Positions 41,574-51,313 are shown, numbered from the stretch's first letter. The stretch is DNA of 64,000 bases from Kitasatospora purpeofusca (GCF_000718025.1 NZ_JODS01000011.1:217623-281622), one strand, 5' to 3'. Made by a program: numbers and translations. The notes: generated from the sequence alone by a model not told the origin.

Positions 41574-41632
41574 CTATGCGATCGATCGGTCGTGTAGTGT
41601 GCCGCAATAATTACGACCGATCGATCGCATAG
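41574..41632. promoter_or_regulatory. TetR operator: 20-bp perfect inverted repeat
   Basis: Arms 41574-41593 and 41613-41632 are perfect reverse complements (the left arm starts CTATGCGATCGATCGG) with a 19-base spacer. Each arm also contains CGATCGATCG, itself a palindrome, so the site may be two separate operators. Centres of the two CGATCGATCG cores are about 39 bases apart, close to four helical turns. It fills the divergent promoter between the TetR gene and the hydrolase gene. Confidence 0.88.
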
Positions 41633-41646
41633 TGGAGGTGCGGATC

Positions 41647-42471
41647 ATGGGTGCAGACGGCGGCGCCGAGCTGGACGGCTTCGCGAAGCGCGTGCTCTCG
41701 CTGTCCGGGAGCGAGAAGACCGTCCACGTGGCCGGGAACGGGCCCGCGGTGGTCGTGATGCCTGAAATGCCGGGCATCAGCCCCGACGTGGTGCGCTTCG
41801 CCGGGTGGGTGCGCGATGCGGGGTTCACCGTCTACGTGCCCTCGCTCTTCGGTGTCGACGGGGCGTATCCCACCGTCGAGCTCGCCGAGCCGATCCTCAA
41901 ACGGGCCTGCGTCAGTGCGGAGTTCAGGGCGTTCGCGGGCGGTGGCACGAGTCCGGTGGCGGTGTGGCTGCGCGCGCTGGCCAGGACCGCCCACGACGAG
42001 TGCGGCGGACCGGGCGTCGGCGCGGTGGGGATGTGCTTCACCGGCAACTTCGCACTGAGCATGACGCTGGAACCGGCCGTCATCGCCCCGGTCCTCGGCC
42101 AGCCCTCGTTGCCACTGGACGACCCAGCCGCCCTGGAGCTGTCTCCCGAGGACGGGGCCACCATCCGCGAGCGGTTCGAGCGCGACGGACTCACCGCACT
42201 CGGCCTGCGCTTCGACACCGACAAGTGGTGCACCGGCCAACGCTTCGCCGCCTACGCCCAACTGCTCGGCGACCGCTTCGACGGCCGCGTCCTCCCCGGC
42301 GAGTACGCGAACCCCGAACCACCGCCGTTCTTCCGGGACGTCGTCCAGACCCCCCACAGCGTGCTCACCGCGCACCTCGTCGACGAGGAAGGCCACCCCA
42401 CGGTGCAAGCCCGCGACGAAGTCCTCGCATTCCTGCGCGCCCGCCTGCTTCCCGACCGCACCACGGCCTGA
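41647..42471 (+). CDS. Dienelactone-hydrolase-family protein under TetR control
   Basis: The 274-residue hydrolase has a Cys nucleophile in GVGAVGMCFTGN, and a C-terminal His in DEEGHPTVQ. The N-terminal HVAGNGPAVVVMPEMPG is typical of the family. ATG at 41647 follows GGAGGTG; a GTG inside the operator is a less likely start. It is probably induced when the TetR repressor is released; substrate unknown. Confidence 0.88.
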   Translation: MGADGGAELDGFAKRVLSLSGSEKTVHVAGNGPAVVVMPEMPGISPDVVRFAGWVRDAGFTVYVPSLFGVDGAYPTVELAEPILKRACVSAEFRAFAGGGTSPVAVWLRALARTAHDECGGPGVGAVGMCFTGNFALSMTLEPAVIAPVLGQPSLPLDDPAALELSPEDGATIRERFERDGLTALGLRFDTDKWCTGQRFAAYAQLLGDRFDGRVLPGEYANPEPPPFFRDVVQTPHSVLTAHLVDEEGHPTVQARDEVLAFLRARLLPDRTTA

Positions 42472-42651
42472 CGGCCGGAAGCAGCTTTTGATGTGCGTCC
42501 GGCCGAGTACTTCGGGATCACCGGCGACCGACCGCACAGGCGACCGAGGTCTCCGCCGACATGAACGATGCGAAGCGGACCCCGGCACGCGCGGATCTCC
42601 TCGGCCGGTAAGTCCTTTGACCAGGTGTTCTTCATTCGTCACCATGCTCTG

Positions 42652-43164
42652 GTGACAGTTGAGACCACCATCGTCAAGGTTGACGCGGACCTTCGCGCCG
42701 GTCGAATACCCGTCGCTCGTCAGCGCCTGCGCGGCCTGGTGGCCTCGTACCCGACGGACCTCACGGCCAGGCAGCGGCTGGCCGAGGTCTACCGGTTGTA
42801 CGGCGAGCCGGCCGAGGCAGGCCGTTGGGCCTACCTCGACGCGGACCGGGATCCCGGCGAGACGGCGGCTTTCGAGGCCCGTCACTCCGATCCGCTCGAC
42901 CGGATGACGGCCGTCGCCTGGCGTGGCCCCGAGGAGTCGGCGCCGACGGACATCGCCCGTGCCCGGCTGGCCGAGCTCCGGAAGGCGGCCTCCGTGCAGG
43001 CGGGCCGCCCGATCCACTGGAACCACGTGCGTGACCGCGCCGAGCAGACCGACCAGGACGACTCGGCCGGGAACCTGTTCTGTGCCGGACTTGCTCTCTC
43101 GGGTCTGGCGTTCCTCGGCTTCGCAGTCCTTGGCGTCGTCACCTTCGTTCGCTGGTGGCTCTGA
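42652..43164 (+). CDS. DUF6584-like membrane-anchored protein
   Basis: The roughly 170-residue protein starts at GTG 42652 (VETTIVKVDADLRAGRIPVA). The N-terminal part has a TPR-like helical repeat (RQRLRGLVASYPTDLTARQRLAEVYRLYG) with DADRDPGETAAFEA, and a single C-terminal membrane helix ends the protein. This matches a common Streptomyces family of unknown role. The gap to the preceding gene (42472-42651) has nothing notable. Confidence 0.75.
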   Translation: MTVETTIVKVDADLRAGRIPVARQRLRGLVASYPTDLTARQRLAEVYRLYGEPAEAGRWAYLDADRDPGETAAFEARHSDPLDRMTAVAWRGPEESAPTDIARARLAELRKAASVQAGRPIHWNHVRDRAEQTDQDDSAGNLFCAGLALSGLAFLGFAVLGVVTFVRWWL

Positions 43165-43347
43165 CCCTTCGCCGCCGCCACGGACATGGAGCATGATCGA
43201 GTGGACAGGGGTCTCGGAACCGGGGTTGACCGCGATGGACCAGGACGGGCCGGCGAGGTGCCCCCAGGTCGGATCGGCGAGGTCGGCGCCGGGTGACTAC
43301 CCCGGCAGCGCCGAACACCATTGCCGTCCTGCAGAAGGTGACAACTC

Positions 43348-43755
43348 TCAGGACGACACTCCGTAGCAGGTGGCGATCGCGGCCGCGCGGTCGCGCAGGG
43401 AGTCGCGCAACCACTGCGGAGCCAGGGCCTCCGCGTTCGTGCCGAGCTGCCACACCGCCCATTCGGCGTGTCTCGGATCCTGGAAGGTGACCTCCAGGCG
43501 CAGCCGGCCGTCCACGTCGGCTTCCTCGGCAAGGACCGCCAGCGCGGTGCCCACCAGGTCCTCCCGCCGCGCCGGGTCCACCCGCACCAGCACGGTGACT
43601 TGGTCGCCGCCGGTCCGGAACTGCCTACCCAGTGCTCGGCGCGTGTGGTGACCTACCGTCCGGTGCGACCACGGAGCCCGAGGGCGGGCCACCTTCCCAC
43701 CCGCGGGCGGCGCAGCCCGAGTGAGGCCCACGCCGTCCGGCCCGGTCACCACCAC
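43348..43755 (-). pseudogene. C-terminal remnant of a WYL-domain regulator
   Basis: The last 90 or so residues (TVLVRVDPARREDLVG to AATCYG) match the C-terminal end of YafY/WYL-type regulators, for example VTFQDPRHAEWAVWQLG and LRDSLRDRAAAIA. The HTH and the WYL core are missing, and the first 45 residues of the frame are unrelated. It appears to be a decayed gene; the downstream SUKH gene is intact. Confidence 0.65.
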
Positions 43756-43806
43756 GGTGGCCGGGACCGGTCCGCGTCCCGGTCCCGGCCCGGCGGGGTG
43801 GCGCGG

Positions 43807-44421
43807 TCAGAAGCCGTCGGGGTACCTGCTCGGCTCTCCCGTGGCCGGGTTGAGGCCGACCTTCCAGCGGTCGTCCTGCACTTGCCAGTGGACGAAGGAC
43901 GGTACCGGCTTCATCAGCAGCGGACGTCCGATGCTGAGCGGCCAGCGCTCCCAGCCGGTCGAGTCCTCGCACAGGAGCCGGCGGAGGAACTCGGTCATGC
44001 CGAACGGGTGCACCGTGAACATCGGTCGGGTGTGGCGGCCGACGACCAGCACCGGCCAGCGGTCGGGATCCTCGTCCTCGGTCAACCAGCACAGCAGGTC
44101 GGGACCGGACGTCGCACCCCAGGCCAGGATGTGGTTCGGGTCCACGTCGAGGGCGGCCGGTCCGCCCTCCGCCTGCCAGAGCCGGCGGGCGTCCGCCGTC
44201 TCTTCCGCCATCGACGCGACCAGAGTGGTTCCGACGGGCGCGGGGGCGAGGATGTCCGCCTCGTCGCTGATCGAGCCGCTGCCGTAGACCGCCATGAAGG
44301 CCCGATAGTCCTCGGGGAAGGCGACACCCCACCTCGCCCGGGCGGCAACCCAGTCCACCTGCTCGTCGGCGCCGTGCTCCGGCGACATGACCTTGCTGAG
44401 TCTCTCGATGCCAGGGTGCAC
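43807..44421 (-). CDS. SMI1/KNR4 (SUKH) family protein
   Basis: The 204-residue protein has the SUKH pattern: VDWVAARARWGVAFPEDYRAFMAVYGSGSI, then WLTEDEDPDRWPVLVV and the C-terminal FLRRLLCED. SUKH proteins commonly act as immunity proteins for contact-dependent or polymorphic toxins. No toxin gene is adjacent, so a domestic role is also possible. Confidence 0.85.
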   Translation of the reverse strand: MHPGIERLSKVMSPEHGADEQVDWVAARARWGVAFPEDYRAFMAVYGSGSISDEADILAPAPVGTTLVASMAEETADARRLWQAEGGPAALDVDPNHILAWGATSGPDLLCWLTEDEDPDRWPVLVVGRHTRPMFTVHPFGMTEFLRRLLCEDSTGWERWPLSIGRPLLMKPVPSFVHWQVQDDRWKVGLNPATGEPSRYPDGF

Positions 44422-44633
44422 GACCTCGCCCTTCGTCCCGTTCCGCCGACAACCTGGCGGAGACGAAGGACAGCGATCCGCTCGGGGAGTCGGCGGACCC
44501 TGCGCCCCTGGTCGGATCTCCCTCCGTCACTCGCCCGGATGCGGTGCGGTTGCGCCGACGATAGTTTGTATACGGGTGATCTACTCAGAGTGCCGGCGAA
44601 TCGCGGATCGCTCGACCCTTCAGGAAATGAAAG

Positions 44634-44846
44634 GTGTCGCACATGGCCGAGAAACTGTCGCGGGCCTGGACCGCGGACGAGGCCGCCGAACACCGGCGGT
44701 CGCGCGGGCCGGACCGGGTGGGTGAGGCGGTCCCGGTGGATCGGACCGCGGGGGTCTCCAGTGGTGAGGACCATCGTCCCGGTGTGGAGAGCGATCACGC
44801 GGGCGACGACGGCCGCGGTGACGACCCCGTGCCGCAGGAGGGATGA
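44634..44846 (+). CDS. Small hydrophilic protein coupled to DUF1036 gene
   Basis: The 70-residue charged protein (AEKLSRAWTADEAAEHRRSRG) has no signal or membrane segment and looks intrinsically disordered. Its TGA overlaps the ATG of the DUF1036 gene, so the two are translated together. The GTG at 44634 gives MSHMAEKL; ATG at 44643 is an alternative. The function is unknown. Confidence 0.6.
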   Translation: MSHMAEKLSRAWTADEAAEHRRSRGPDRVGEAVPVDRTAGVSSGEDHRPGVESDHAGDDGRGDDPVPQEG

Positions 44847-45205
44847 CCGTGGGACTCTACTTCCAGAACAGCACGTCGAAAACCGTCTGGTTCGCCTATG
44901 CCTACGCCGACAGCGGCTGCGCGTCGAAAGGCGACCAGTGGTCGAAGACCGGATGGTTCATGGTCACTCCGCACACCGATCTGAAGGTGCGTTCCGGGCC
45001 GGTCAACGGGGCGAAGTACTTCTTCTTCGCGGAGAACCAGGACAGAAGCCTGAGCTGGGGCGGGGAATTCCTCACCCAGATGCCGGACCGGGCGTTCGAC
45101 TGGTGCTGGACCACGGGGAGCAGCGACTCGCGGCTGCTCGGCATGAAGAAGGTGCTGGTGCCGGTTTCCTCGATCAACCATACGATCAACGTCATCGGGC
45201 CCTGA
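44843..45205 (+). CDS. DUF1036 protein
   Basis: The 120-residue protein is dominated by beta-strand segments (GLYFQNSTSKTVWFAYAYADSGC, WFMVTPHTDLKVRSGPVNGAKYFFF). The pattern is DUF1036: small proteins with conserved aromatic residues and a few Cys, usually predicted to be secreted or membrane-associated. Its start overlaps the small gene before it. Confidence 0.8.
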   Translation: MTVGLYFQNSTSKTVWFAYAYADSGCASKGDQWSKTGWFMVTPHTDLKVRSGPVNGAKYFFFAENQDRSLSWGGEFLTQMPDRAFDWCWTTGSSDSRLLGMKKVLVPVSSINHTINVIGP

Positions 45206-45337
45206 CGGCGGATGCCGGTCACCGGTCGCCGCCGGATGCCCGTCACCGCCGGGTGGATCCCGCCGGGTGTTCCGGGAGTGTGCCGCGCGGGCGGGCCGCT
45301 CCTATGGTGGAAGAACCCCCGTACGGGCAGGTGGATC

Positions 45338-46573
45338 GTGAACGGACCCGTCATCGACTACCAGGACGTCTTCCGCGCTCTGCCGGGCGCGGTCGCGCTG
45401 CTGACCCGCGACCTGGTGTACGCGGATGCCAACGAGGCGTTCCTGGCCGTGTCCGGACGCACCCGGGAGCAGCTCATCGGCCGCTATCTGTTCGACGTCT
45501 TCCCCGACAATCCGAACGATCCCTCGGCGAACGGCGTGCGCAACCTGCACGCCTCGCTGGAGCGCGTGATGGCCACCGGCGAGCGCGACACCATGGCGCT
45601 GCAGCGCTACGACGTCGAGGACCCCGAGTGCCCCGGTGTGTGGCACGAGCGGTACTGGAGCCCGGTGAACGCCCCCGTGCTCGCCCCGGACGGCACGGTG
45701 GCGCTGCTGCTGCACCGGGTCGAGGAGGTCACGGACTTCATGACGGCCCGCGGCTCCGGCGACGGCGGCCGCGGCCGGGTCCTGGAGGCCGAGCTGTACA
45801 CCCGTGCCCGGGAGCTGCAGGAGATCAACGAACGCCTGCGTGACGCCCACGCCCGCGAACGCGAGGTCGCGCTGCATCTTCAGGAGGCGATGCTCCCCGC
45901 GCCGCGCCCGCTCGGCCACCACCGTGCGGCCGTGCGGTACCGGCCGGCCGCCGGGGCGCTGAACGTCTGCGGCGACTGGTACGACCTCGCCGACCTGCCC
46001 GGCACGGACCACACGGCCGTCGCCCTGGCGGTCGGCGACGTCGTCGGCCACGGGCTGCGGGCCGCCGGTGTCATGGGGCAGCTGCGCAGCGCCCTGTCGG
46101 CCGCCTCCCGGGTCGCCGACGGGCCCGCCGCGGCCCTGGACGTCCTGGGCCTGTACGCCCGCTTCGTGGACGGTGCGGAGAGCGCCACCGCGGTGTCGGT
46201 GTTCGTCGACTGGACCAACCACACCCTCGCCTACAGCAGCGCGGGCCACCCGCCGCCGGCCCTGTGCGGGCCCGACGGCACCGTGGTGCTGCTCGACCGG
46301 GCCACCGATCCGCCGCTCGGCGCCCGCCCGGAGCACGTGCCCCGCCCGCAGGCCCGGACCGGCTTCACCGAGGGCTCGGTGCTCGTCCTCTACACCGACG
46401 GGCTGGTCGAACGGCGACGCGAGGACATCGACACCGGCCTCGACCGGCTCGCCCGCTCCCTCGCCCGCCACCGCCGTGCCGACCCCGAGACCCTCGCCGA
46501 CGCGCTCCTGACCGACCTGGTCCCGCCGACCGGCCTGACCGACGACACCGCGCTGATCGTCCTGCGTCTGTGA
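45338..46573 (+). CDS. PAS-SpoIIE serine phosphatase
   Basis: The 411-residue protein has an N-terminal PAS domain (LPGAVALLTRDLVYADANEAFLAVSGR) and a C-terminal PP2C/SpoIIE domain with the metal ligands in GDWYDLADL, VGDVVGHGLRAAGVM and GLTDDTALIVL. Such proteins act as sensor phosphatases on anti-sigma antagonists in Streptomyces. The GTG at 45338 starts the PAS domain directly; no ribosome site is obvious, and a longer start is possible. Confidence 0.88.
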   Translation: MNGPVIDYQDVFRALPGAVALLTRDLVYADANEAFLAVSGRTREQLIGRYLFDVFPDNPNDPSANGVRNLHASLERVMATGERDTMALQRYDVEDPECPGVWHERYWSPVNAPVLAPDGTVALLLHRVEEVTDFMTARGSGDGGRGRVLEAELYTRARELQEINERLRDAHAREREVALHLQEAMLPAPRPLGHHRAAVRYRPAAGALNVCGDWYDLADLPGTDHTAVALAVGDVVGHGLRAAGVMGQLRSALSAASRVADGPAAALDVLGLYARFVDGAESATAVSVFVDWTNHTLAYSSAGHPPPALCGPDGTVVLLDRATDPPLGARPEHVPRPQARTGFTEGSVLVLYTDGLVERRREDIDTGLDRLARSLARHRRADPETLADALLTDLVPPTGLTDDTALIVLRL

Positions 46574-46614
46574 CGGCCGGAGCCCGCGGCCCGAGGGGCC
46601 GTGCGACGCCGGAA

Positions 46615-46640
46615 GGGGGAGGCCGTGACGGGCCTCCCCC
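46615..46640. terminator. Bidirectional terminator
   Basis: A perfect 10-bp stem (46615-46624 and 46631-46640) with a 6-base loop and a following run of pyrimidines lies between the convergent SpoIIE phosphatase and the large secreted protein. Confidence 0.78.
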
Positions 46641-46664
46641 TCCCCCGAGCGTCACATCACACGG

Positions 46665-49600
46665 TCACCGGGTGAGATTGCCGGTGAACTCGTTGGCCGG
46701 GTCGTCGCAGTGGACGACCTTGTTCGGCCGGTTGCCCGGCCCGTCGCCGATGATCGGCGCCGGGGCGTCGACCGACCACGGGTTGCCGCCGCTGCCGCGG
46801 GTGGCGGCCGAGCAGGTGCTGTAGGCGTTGCCGTTGGGGGCGGTGGCGGGGAAGTTGGAGAAGTTCCGCCAGTCCCCGCCGTTGATCCGCTGGTTCGACG
46901 GGCGGCCGAGGTTGTCGGTCAGCCGGTCATCGATGTACAGGTACAGGTCGGGCATGTAGGACTGGAAGACGATGCCGTTGGTCGGGGTGGCGTCGCCGTT
47001 GCGCTGGTAGTGCGTCGGCTTCACGGACCCGTCGGCGCAGAAGGCCGCGGCGATGTCCTGCCAGATCGGGGGCGCGTTGCCGATCACGGAGCCGCCCATG
47101 TTGTTCCAGGAGCCGGTGTTCTTGAAGAACATCGAGTAGACGTCGCCGGCGAACCGCTTCACCGCGTGGTTGGTCTGCAGGCTCGCGTTGACCTTGTCCA
47201 CCCACGCCTTGACGTTGTCGTTGATCGACTTGTGGCCGATCATGGCGCGGTAGCCGTGCACTCCGCCGCCGACGGCGCGGAAGTCGACGCACTGCTTGGC
47301 GTCGTCGATGCGTGCCCCGCGGAAGTGCGGGAAGTACGCCTGGCCCGGGGTGTCCCCGTCCGTGTAGGGGTGGGAGGTCCGGACGTTGCCGTACTCCAGC
47401 GCGTCCTGCGTGGTGTAGTCGATGTCCGGTGCCGGAATCCCGTAGTCGGCCTCGATCGTCTTCATGATCCCGGTGACGAAGTGGGGCAGGTGGGCGTTGC
47501 CGACCCGGGCCCGGTAGTTCGACCCGGCGCTGCCGTCGACGATCTTCCCGTCCTCACCGACCACGAAGGTCACGTTCACATCGGACCTGATCTTGTAGCT
47601 GTTCGGGTCGCTGTACGCCTGGGAGGCGGGCTTGGACACGTCGGGGCGCAGGTTGGACATGGCCATCCAGACCGGGATCGACATCGCGGGGGCGGAGCCG
47701 TCCGCGCGCGGGGCCGAGCCGCCGGCCCTGATGTCCTTGGCCCACCGGTCGGCCGCGTCCCAGGTCTGCTGCCCCGTGCACTCGCCGACGGCCTGCGCCG
47801 TCGGGCAGCGCGCCTCGGAGGACAGACCGCGGGCGTCGGCCCCGTCCGGGTTGTTCCACAGCGGCCCCTGGTCGGCCAGGCCCAGCCCCCAGTCGTAGAG
47901 GGACTTCATGGACCGCACGGGCGTGTTGAGCTCCGTCACCGCCCAGTTGGAGTTCAGCTCCTGGTTCGGGTCGAAGATCGCGGCCGCGGTCAGGGAGCGC
48001 TGGACGAAGGTGCCCCGGATCGGCTTGAAGGCCACGGAGTTCCAGGCGATGTCGCGGTCGGCGGTGCCGGCCTTCGAGTAGTTCGACAGGGTCACCTTCG
48101 GCGTGGAGGTGAACCTGTACGCGCCCAGCGAGACCCACTGGCCGTTGTTGGCGTCCTGGTCGACGTACCGCTCGTACGGGCCGCCGACGGCGCCGTCGAT
48201 GACGTACTTCGCGTCCTTGGTCTGCGCTCCGGTGTCGGGGATGTAGGCGTAGACGGCGGCGAGGTCGTACGACTTGCCCGCCGTCCACTCGCCCACGATC
48301 GTCATCCGGTTGCCGTCGCCGCCGTAGTGGTCCTCGTCCCGGGTGTGGGTGTACCAGAAGTGGCCGCCGTGACCGCCGCCGATCGAGTGCAGATCGGCCT
48401 TGGCCTCGTAGTGCTGGTCCCAGTCGGCGTGGAAGGTGAACTGGAACGCGCCCGTCGACGCCGCCGCCCCGCAGGCCGACCACGTCGGTGTTCCGGAGGG
48501 GATCGAGGTGACGACGTCGGAGCCCGCCGGGGCGCCGGCGCACACCGGAGTGCCGTTCTTCAGCCGGTAGCCGCGGCCGGGCTCGGCCCGCAGGGTCTGG
48601 TACTTGATGTTCTCGTGCCCGCAGGTCTGCGCGCAGTCGGACTTCCAGGTCGCGTTCTCCTGGTTCCACCAGAACTGGCGGTAGCAGGCCTCGTCCGGGC
48701 AGTCCACCGGGCTGGAGGGGTTGCAGTTGTTCTTCGTGTTGCAGAAGGTGCTGATCGGCGGGCTGACCCGGGAGCGGTCGGCGACGGTGGTCCACCAGGC
48801 GGGGTTGAAGCCGGCGGAGTTGAACCCCGACTCGCCCTTCCAGTCCTGGCGTCCGTCCGTGCCGTAGGAGAAGCCGGTGTCGATGGACCAGGCGGACCAG
48901 CCCATCACCTTCATCTGGTACGGCCAGTACTGCGGGGTCGCCGCGTCCCGGATGTTGTTCGTGTTGAGGCTCACATCCATGAACGGGTGGTCCCAGGCAC
49001 CCTTCTTGTACATGGGGTTGGCGGGGTTGTTGTACCAGCCCAGGCCCCAGGCACCGCCGTTCTGGCCGGCCGCCGACTTCGGGTTGAAGCCGAGGTTGTA
49101 GTTCCAGGCCGCCGTGAACCAGTTCTCCACCCGGGACGGGTCGTCGTTGTTGACCGTGATCTTCTGCCCGTCGGCGTGCACCTCGTTCCACTTGTCGGAG
49201 AGGATCTTCATGGAGGCGGCGATGTTGGTGGCGTAGTCGACGGCGATCGCCTTCTGCAGCGCCGGGTCGAGGCTCGTCTCGCCGGTCTTCTCGTGGCCCT
49301 TCAGCCGCATGCCGTCGGTGACCTGGCCGACGCCGTAACCGCAGTCGGACTTGTCCCAGTTGATGCGCCAGTAGCCGAGCAGGGTGTCCTTCGTGCTGTG
49401 GCCGTAGTAGCCGTCCACGGCCGCCAGCGGGCTGCCCATCTGGCCGGGCACAGCGCCGGACTCGGCCTGCCACAGGTTGGACTCCTGCGCCAGGATGCCG
49501 AGCAGCACATTGGCGGGGATCCGTCCGCCGCCCTTCAGCTCCGGGCGGGGGAACATCCCCTGCGGGTCGATCGTGAGCAGCCCGGCCTGGCCGCGGTAGT

Positions 49601-51104
49601 CGCCCTGGCGGAGCCAGTTGCTGCGCAGCTCGCCGCGGACGGCCATGTCCACCGCCCACTCGACCTGGTTGGCCGTCGGCTGCAGCGCCTGCACGCTCAT
49701 GTCGTTGCGGGAGACGGAGCACCAGCGGTCGGTGTCACGGGGGTCGTGGGAGTCGGGCGCGGCCGCGGCCGCACGGGCCGTGGTCCGCGGCTCGGTGTCG
49801 CCGGTCAGGGCGGGGGACGGATCGTCGGCGGGGCTCGGCTGTGCCGGGGCGACCGGCTGCCGGACCTCCTTGCCCGTCGCCGTGACGGTCGAGGTGACCG
49901 TCGTGGTGCCCGTTGTCGCGGTGCCCGTCGTCGTGGTGCCGTCGGCCGGCGTCCCGGGGGCCGTTCCGACGGGGGCGTTCGCGCCCGAGTCGGGCCCGGC
50001 AGCCCCGTCGGAGCCCTTCCCGGCAGCCTTGATCCGGGCCAGTCCGGCGCGGACGCCGGGGGTGAGGACGGGGGCGACGGCGAGGTGCCCCTGGGAGGAG
50101 ACGTCGGTGCCGGCCGGCGCGTCGAGCCGGGTGACTCCGCTCCCCTCCACCTTGACGTCCCGGGGACGGCCGGTGAGGAAGACCCGGCCCTGCGCGCCGG
50201 AGACCAGCTCCAGTTCGCCGGGGTTCCCGGTGGCGACCGTGACCGGCTCACCGCCGCCGGCGCCGTACACCTTCGCCTGCGCCTGCGCCGTCCCGGTGTC
50301 CTTGCGGTCCACGAAGCCGACGCGATCGTCCGCCATGGGGCGGATGTCGAAGGGGATGCTGTCGCCCCCGGCGAGCCGGCTGATCGTGCCCTTGCCGTCG
50401 ATCCGGACGAGATCGCGGCCCAGACCGGCGACCACGCCGTCCTTCACCGGTACCGCCGACGACACCTGCCCCCGCAGCTCCCCCGTCTTCGTGACCGTGG
50501 TGCCGGCCGTGTCGACGGTGACCACCTGGGTCTTCACCTGCGCCGCGTCGTTCATGTCGCGGTACTGGGTGAAGGCGGCCGTGTGCGTGGTGGTGTTGCA
50601 GGCCGGGTCGAAGTAGGCGAGCGTGGCGGTGAACGGAAGCTTCGTCACCTCGCCCGTCCTGGTGTTCACGATCGCCGTGAACGCGCCGCCCTGCATCAGG
50701 TCGGGCTTGTTGGTGAACGCGCGCGGGGCGTAGACGGCGGCCACGTGCGAGTCGTCCATGACGCACTGGTTGCCGATCCAGGAGTCGGCCGGTATTCCGG
50801 GCTCCGCCAGCGCGGCGACCGTCTTCCACTCGTACGCCGCCGCTTCGTCGGCGACGAGGATCTTGAAGGCCTCGGCGTCGGCCGCACCGGTCACCGCACG
50901 GTCCTCGGAGGCCTTCCAGTCCTTCCCGAGCGTCTGGTCAGGACTGTCCACACGTAAGGAAGCCGCGGGTGGCGGCACGGCCCCGGCGGAGGGGGCCGGT
51001 GCGGCGGCCGCGGGAGGGGCCTGGAGCAGGCCCGCGGTCAGGGCCGCGCAGGCAGCCACCGCGGCTGCCGGCATGCATGCCCGTCGAAGGGATCGCAATC
51101 GCAA
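46665..51104 (-). CDS. Large secreted lysozyme-like/golvesin-domain protein
   Basis: The 1,479-residue protein has a signal peptide (MRLRSLRRAC to AAAAPAPS), a linker-rich N-terminal part with a Thr-rich tract (TTTTGTATTGTTT) and a transglycosylase-like domain (VLLGILAQESNLWQAESG). It also has a lysozyme-like region with DKSDCGYGVGQVTDG, a Cys-rich beta region (CPDEACYRQFWW, CAQTCGHENIKYQ) and a golvesin C-terminal-like domain (YVDQDANNGQWVSLG). The first half contains beta-propeller-like repeats (VKDGVVAGLGRD, MADDRVGFVD). It belongs to the large NocE-type exoproteins of actinomycetes, probably cell-wall active and carbohydrate binding. Confidence 0.82.
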   Translation of the reverse strand: MRLRSLRRACMPAAAVAACAALTAGLLQAPPAAAAPAPSAGAVPPPAASLRVDSPDQTLGKDWKASEDRAVTGAADAEAFKILVADEAAAYEWKTVAALAEPGIPADSWIGNQCVMDDSHVAAVYAPRAFTNKPDLMQGGAFTAIVNTRTGEVTKLPFTATLAYFDPACNTTTHTAAFTQYRDMNDAAQVKTQVVTVDTAGTTVTKTGELRGQVSSAVPVKDGVVAGLGRDLVRIDGKGTISRLAGGDSIPFDIRPMADDRVGFVDRKDTGTAQAQAKVYGAGGGEPVTVATGNPGELELVSGAQGRVFLTGRPRDVKVEGSGVTRLDAPAGTDVSSQGHLAVAPVLTPGVRAGLARIKAAGKGSDGAAGPDSGANAPVGTAPGTPADGTTTTGTATTGTTTVTSTVTATGKEVRQPVAPAQPSPADDPSPALTGDTEPRTTARAAAAAPDSHDPRDTDRWCSVSRNDMSVQALQPTANQVEWAVDMAVRGELRSNWLRQGDYRGQAGLLTIDPQGMFPRPELKGGGRIPANVLLGILAQESNLWQAESGAVPGQMGSPLAAVDGYYGHSTKDTLLGYWRINWDKSDCGYGVGQVTDGMRLKGHEKTGETSLDPALQKAIAVDYATNIAASMKILSDKWNEVHADGQKITVNNDDPSRVENWFTAAWNYNLGFNPKSAAGQNGGAWGLGWYNNPANPMYKKGAWDHPFMDVSLNTNNIRDAATPQYWPYQMKVMGWSAWSIDTGFSYGTDGRQDWKGESGFNSAGFNPAWWTTVADRSRVSPPISTFCNTKNNCNPSSPVDCPDEACYRQFWWNQENATWKSDCAQTCGHENIKYQTLRAEPGRGYRLKNGTPVCAGAPAGSDVVTSIPSGTPTWSACGAAASTGAFQFTFHADWDQHYEAKADLHSIGGGHGGHFWYTHTRDEDHYGGDGNRMTIVGEWTAGKSYDLAAVYAYIPDTGAQTKDAKYVIDGAVGGPYERYVDQDANNGQWVSLGAYRFTSTPKVTLSNYSKAGTADRDIAWNSVAFKPIRGTFVQRSLTAAAIFDPNQELNSNWAVTELNTPVRSMKSLYDWGLGLADQGPLWNNPDGADARGLSSEARCPTAQAVGECTGQQTWDAADRWAKDIRAGGSAPRADGSAPAMSIPVWMAMSNLRPDVSKPASQAYSDPNSYKIRSDVNVTFVVGEDGKIVDGSAGSNYRARVGNAHLPHFVTGIMKTIEADYGIPAPDIDYTTQDALEYGNVRTSHPYTDGDTPGQAYFPHFRGARIDDAKQCVDFRAVGGGVHGYRAMIGHKSINDNVKAWVDKVNASLQTNHAVKRFAGDVYSMFFKNTGSWNNMGGSVIGNAPPIWQDIAAAFCADGSVKPTHYQRNGDATPTNGIVFQSYMPDLYLYIDDRLTDNLGRPSNQRINGGDWRNFSNFPATAPNGNAYSTCSAATRGSGGNPWSVDAPAPIIGDGPGNRPNKVVHCDDPANEFTGNLTR

Positions 51105-51313
51105 GAGAGAACTCCCCCGAGTCTCGTCGTTCAGTGGGCCGCGCCCGAGCGGGCACGGCCCGGGTCCACCCGCCCCGGCGGGGCCTGGAGTTGCCCGGGT
51201 GGGGCGGGTGTCCGCTCAGCCGGTCCGCACATCCGGTGCGGCCGGCAGGTCTCCGATGAACGGACCGTCGGGCCGGCGGCCGGACCGGGTCCCGTCCACC
51301 GGGGCGGCGCCGG

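Noticed and set aside
46710..50957. Long plus-strand frame opposite the large secreted protein
   Set aside because: Composition is Val/Gly/Arg-rich without domains. The minus strand has the signal peptide and domains, so this is an antisense shadow.
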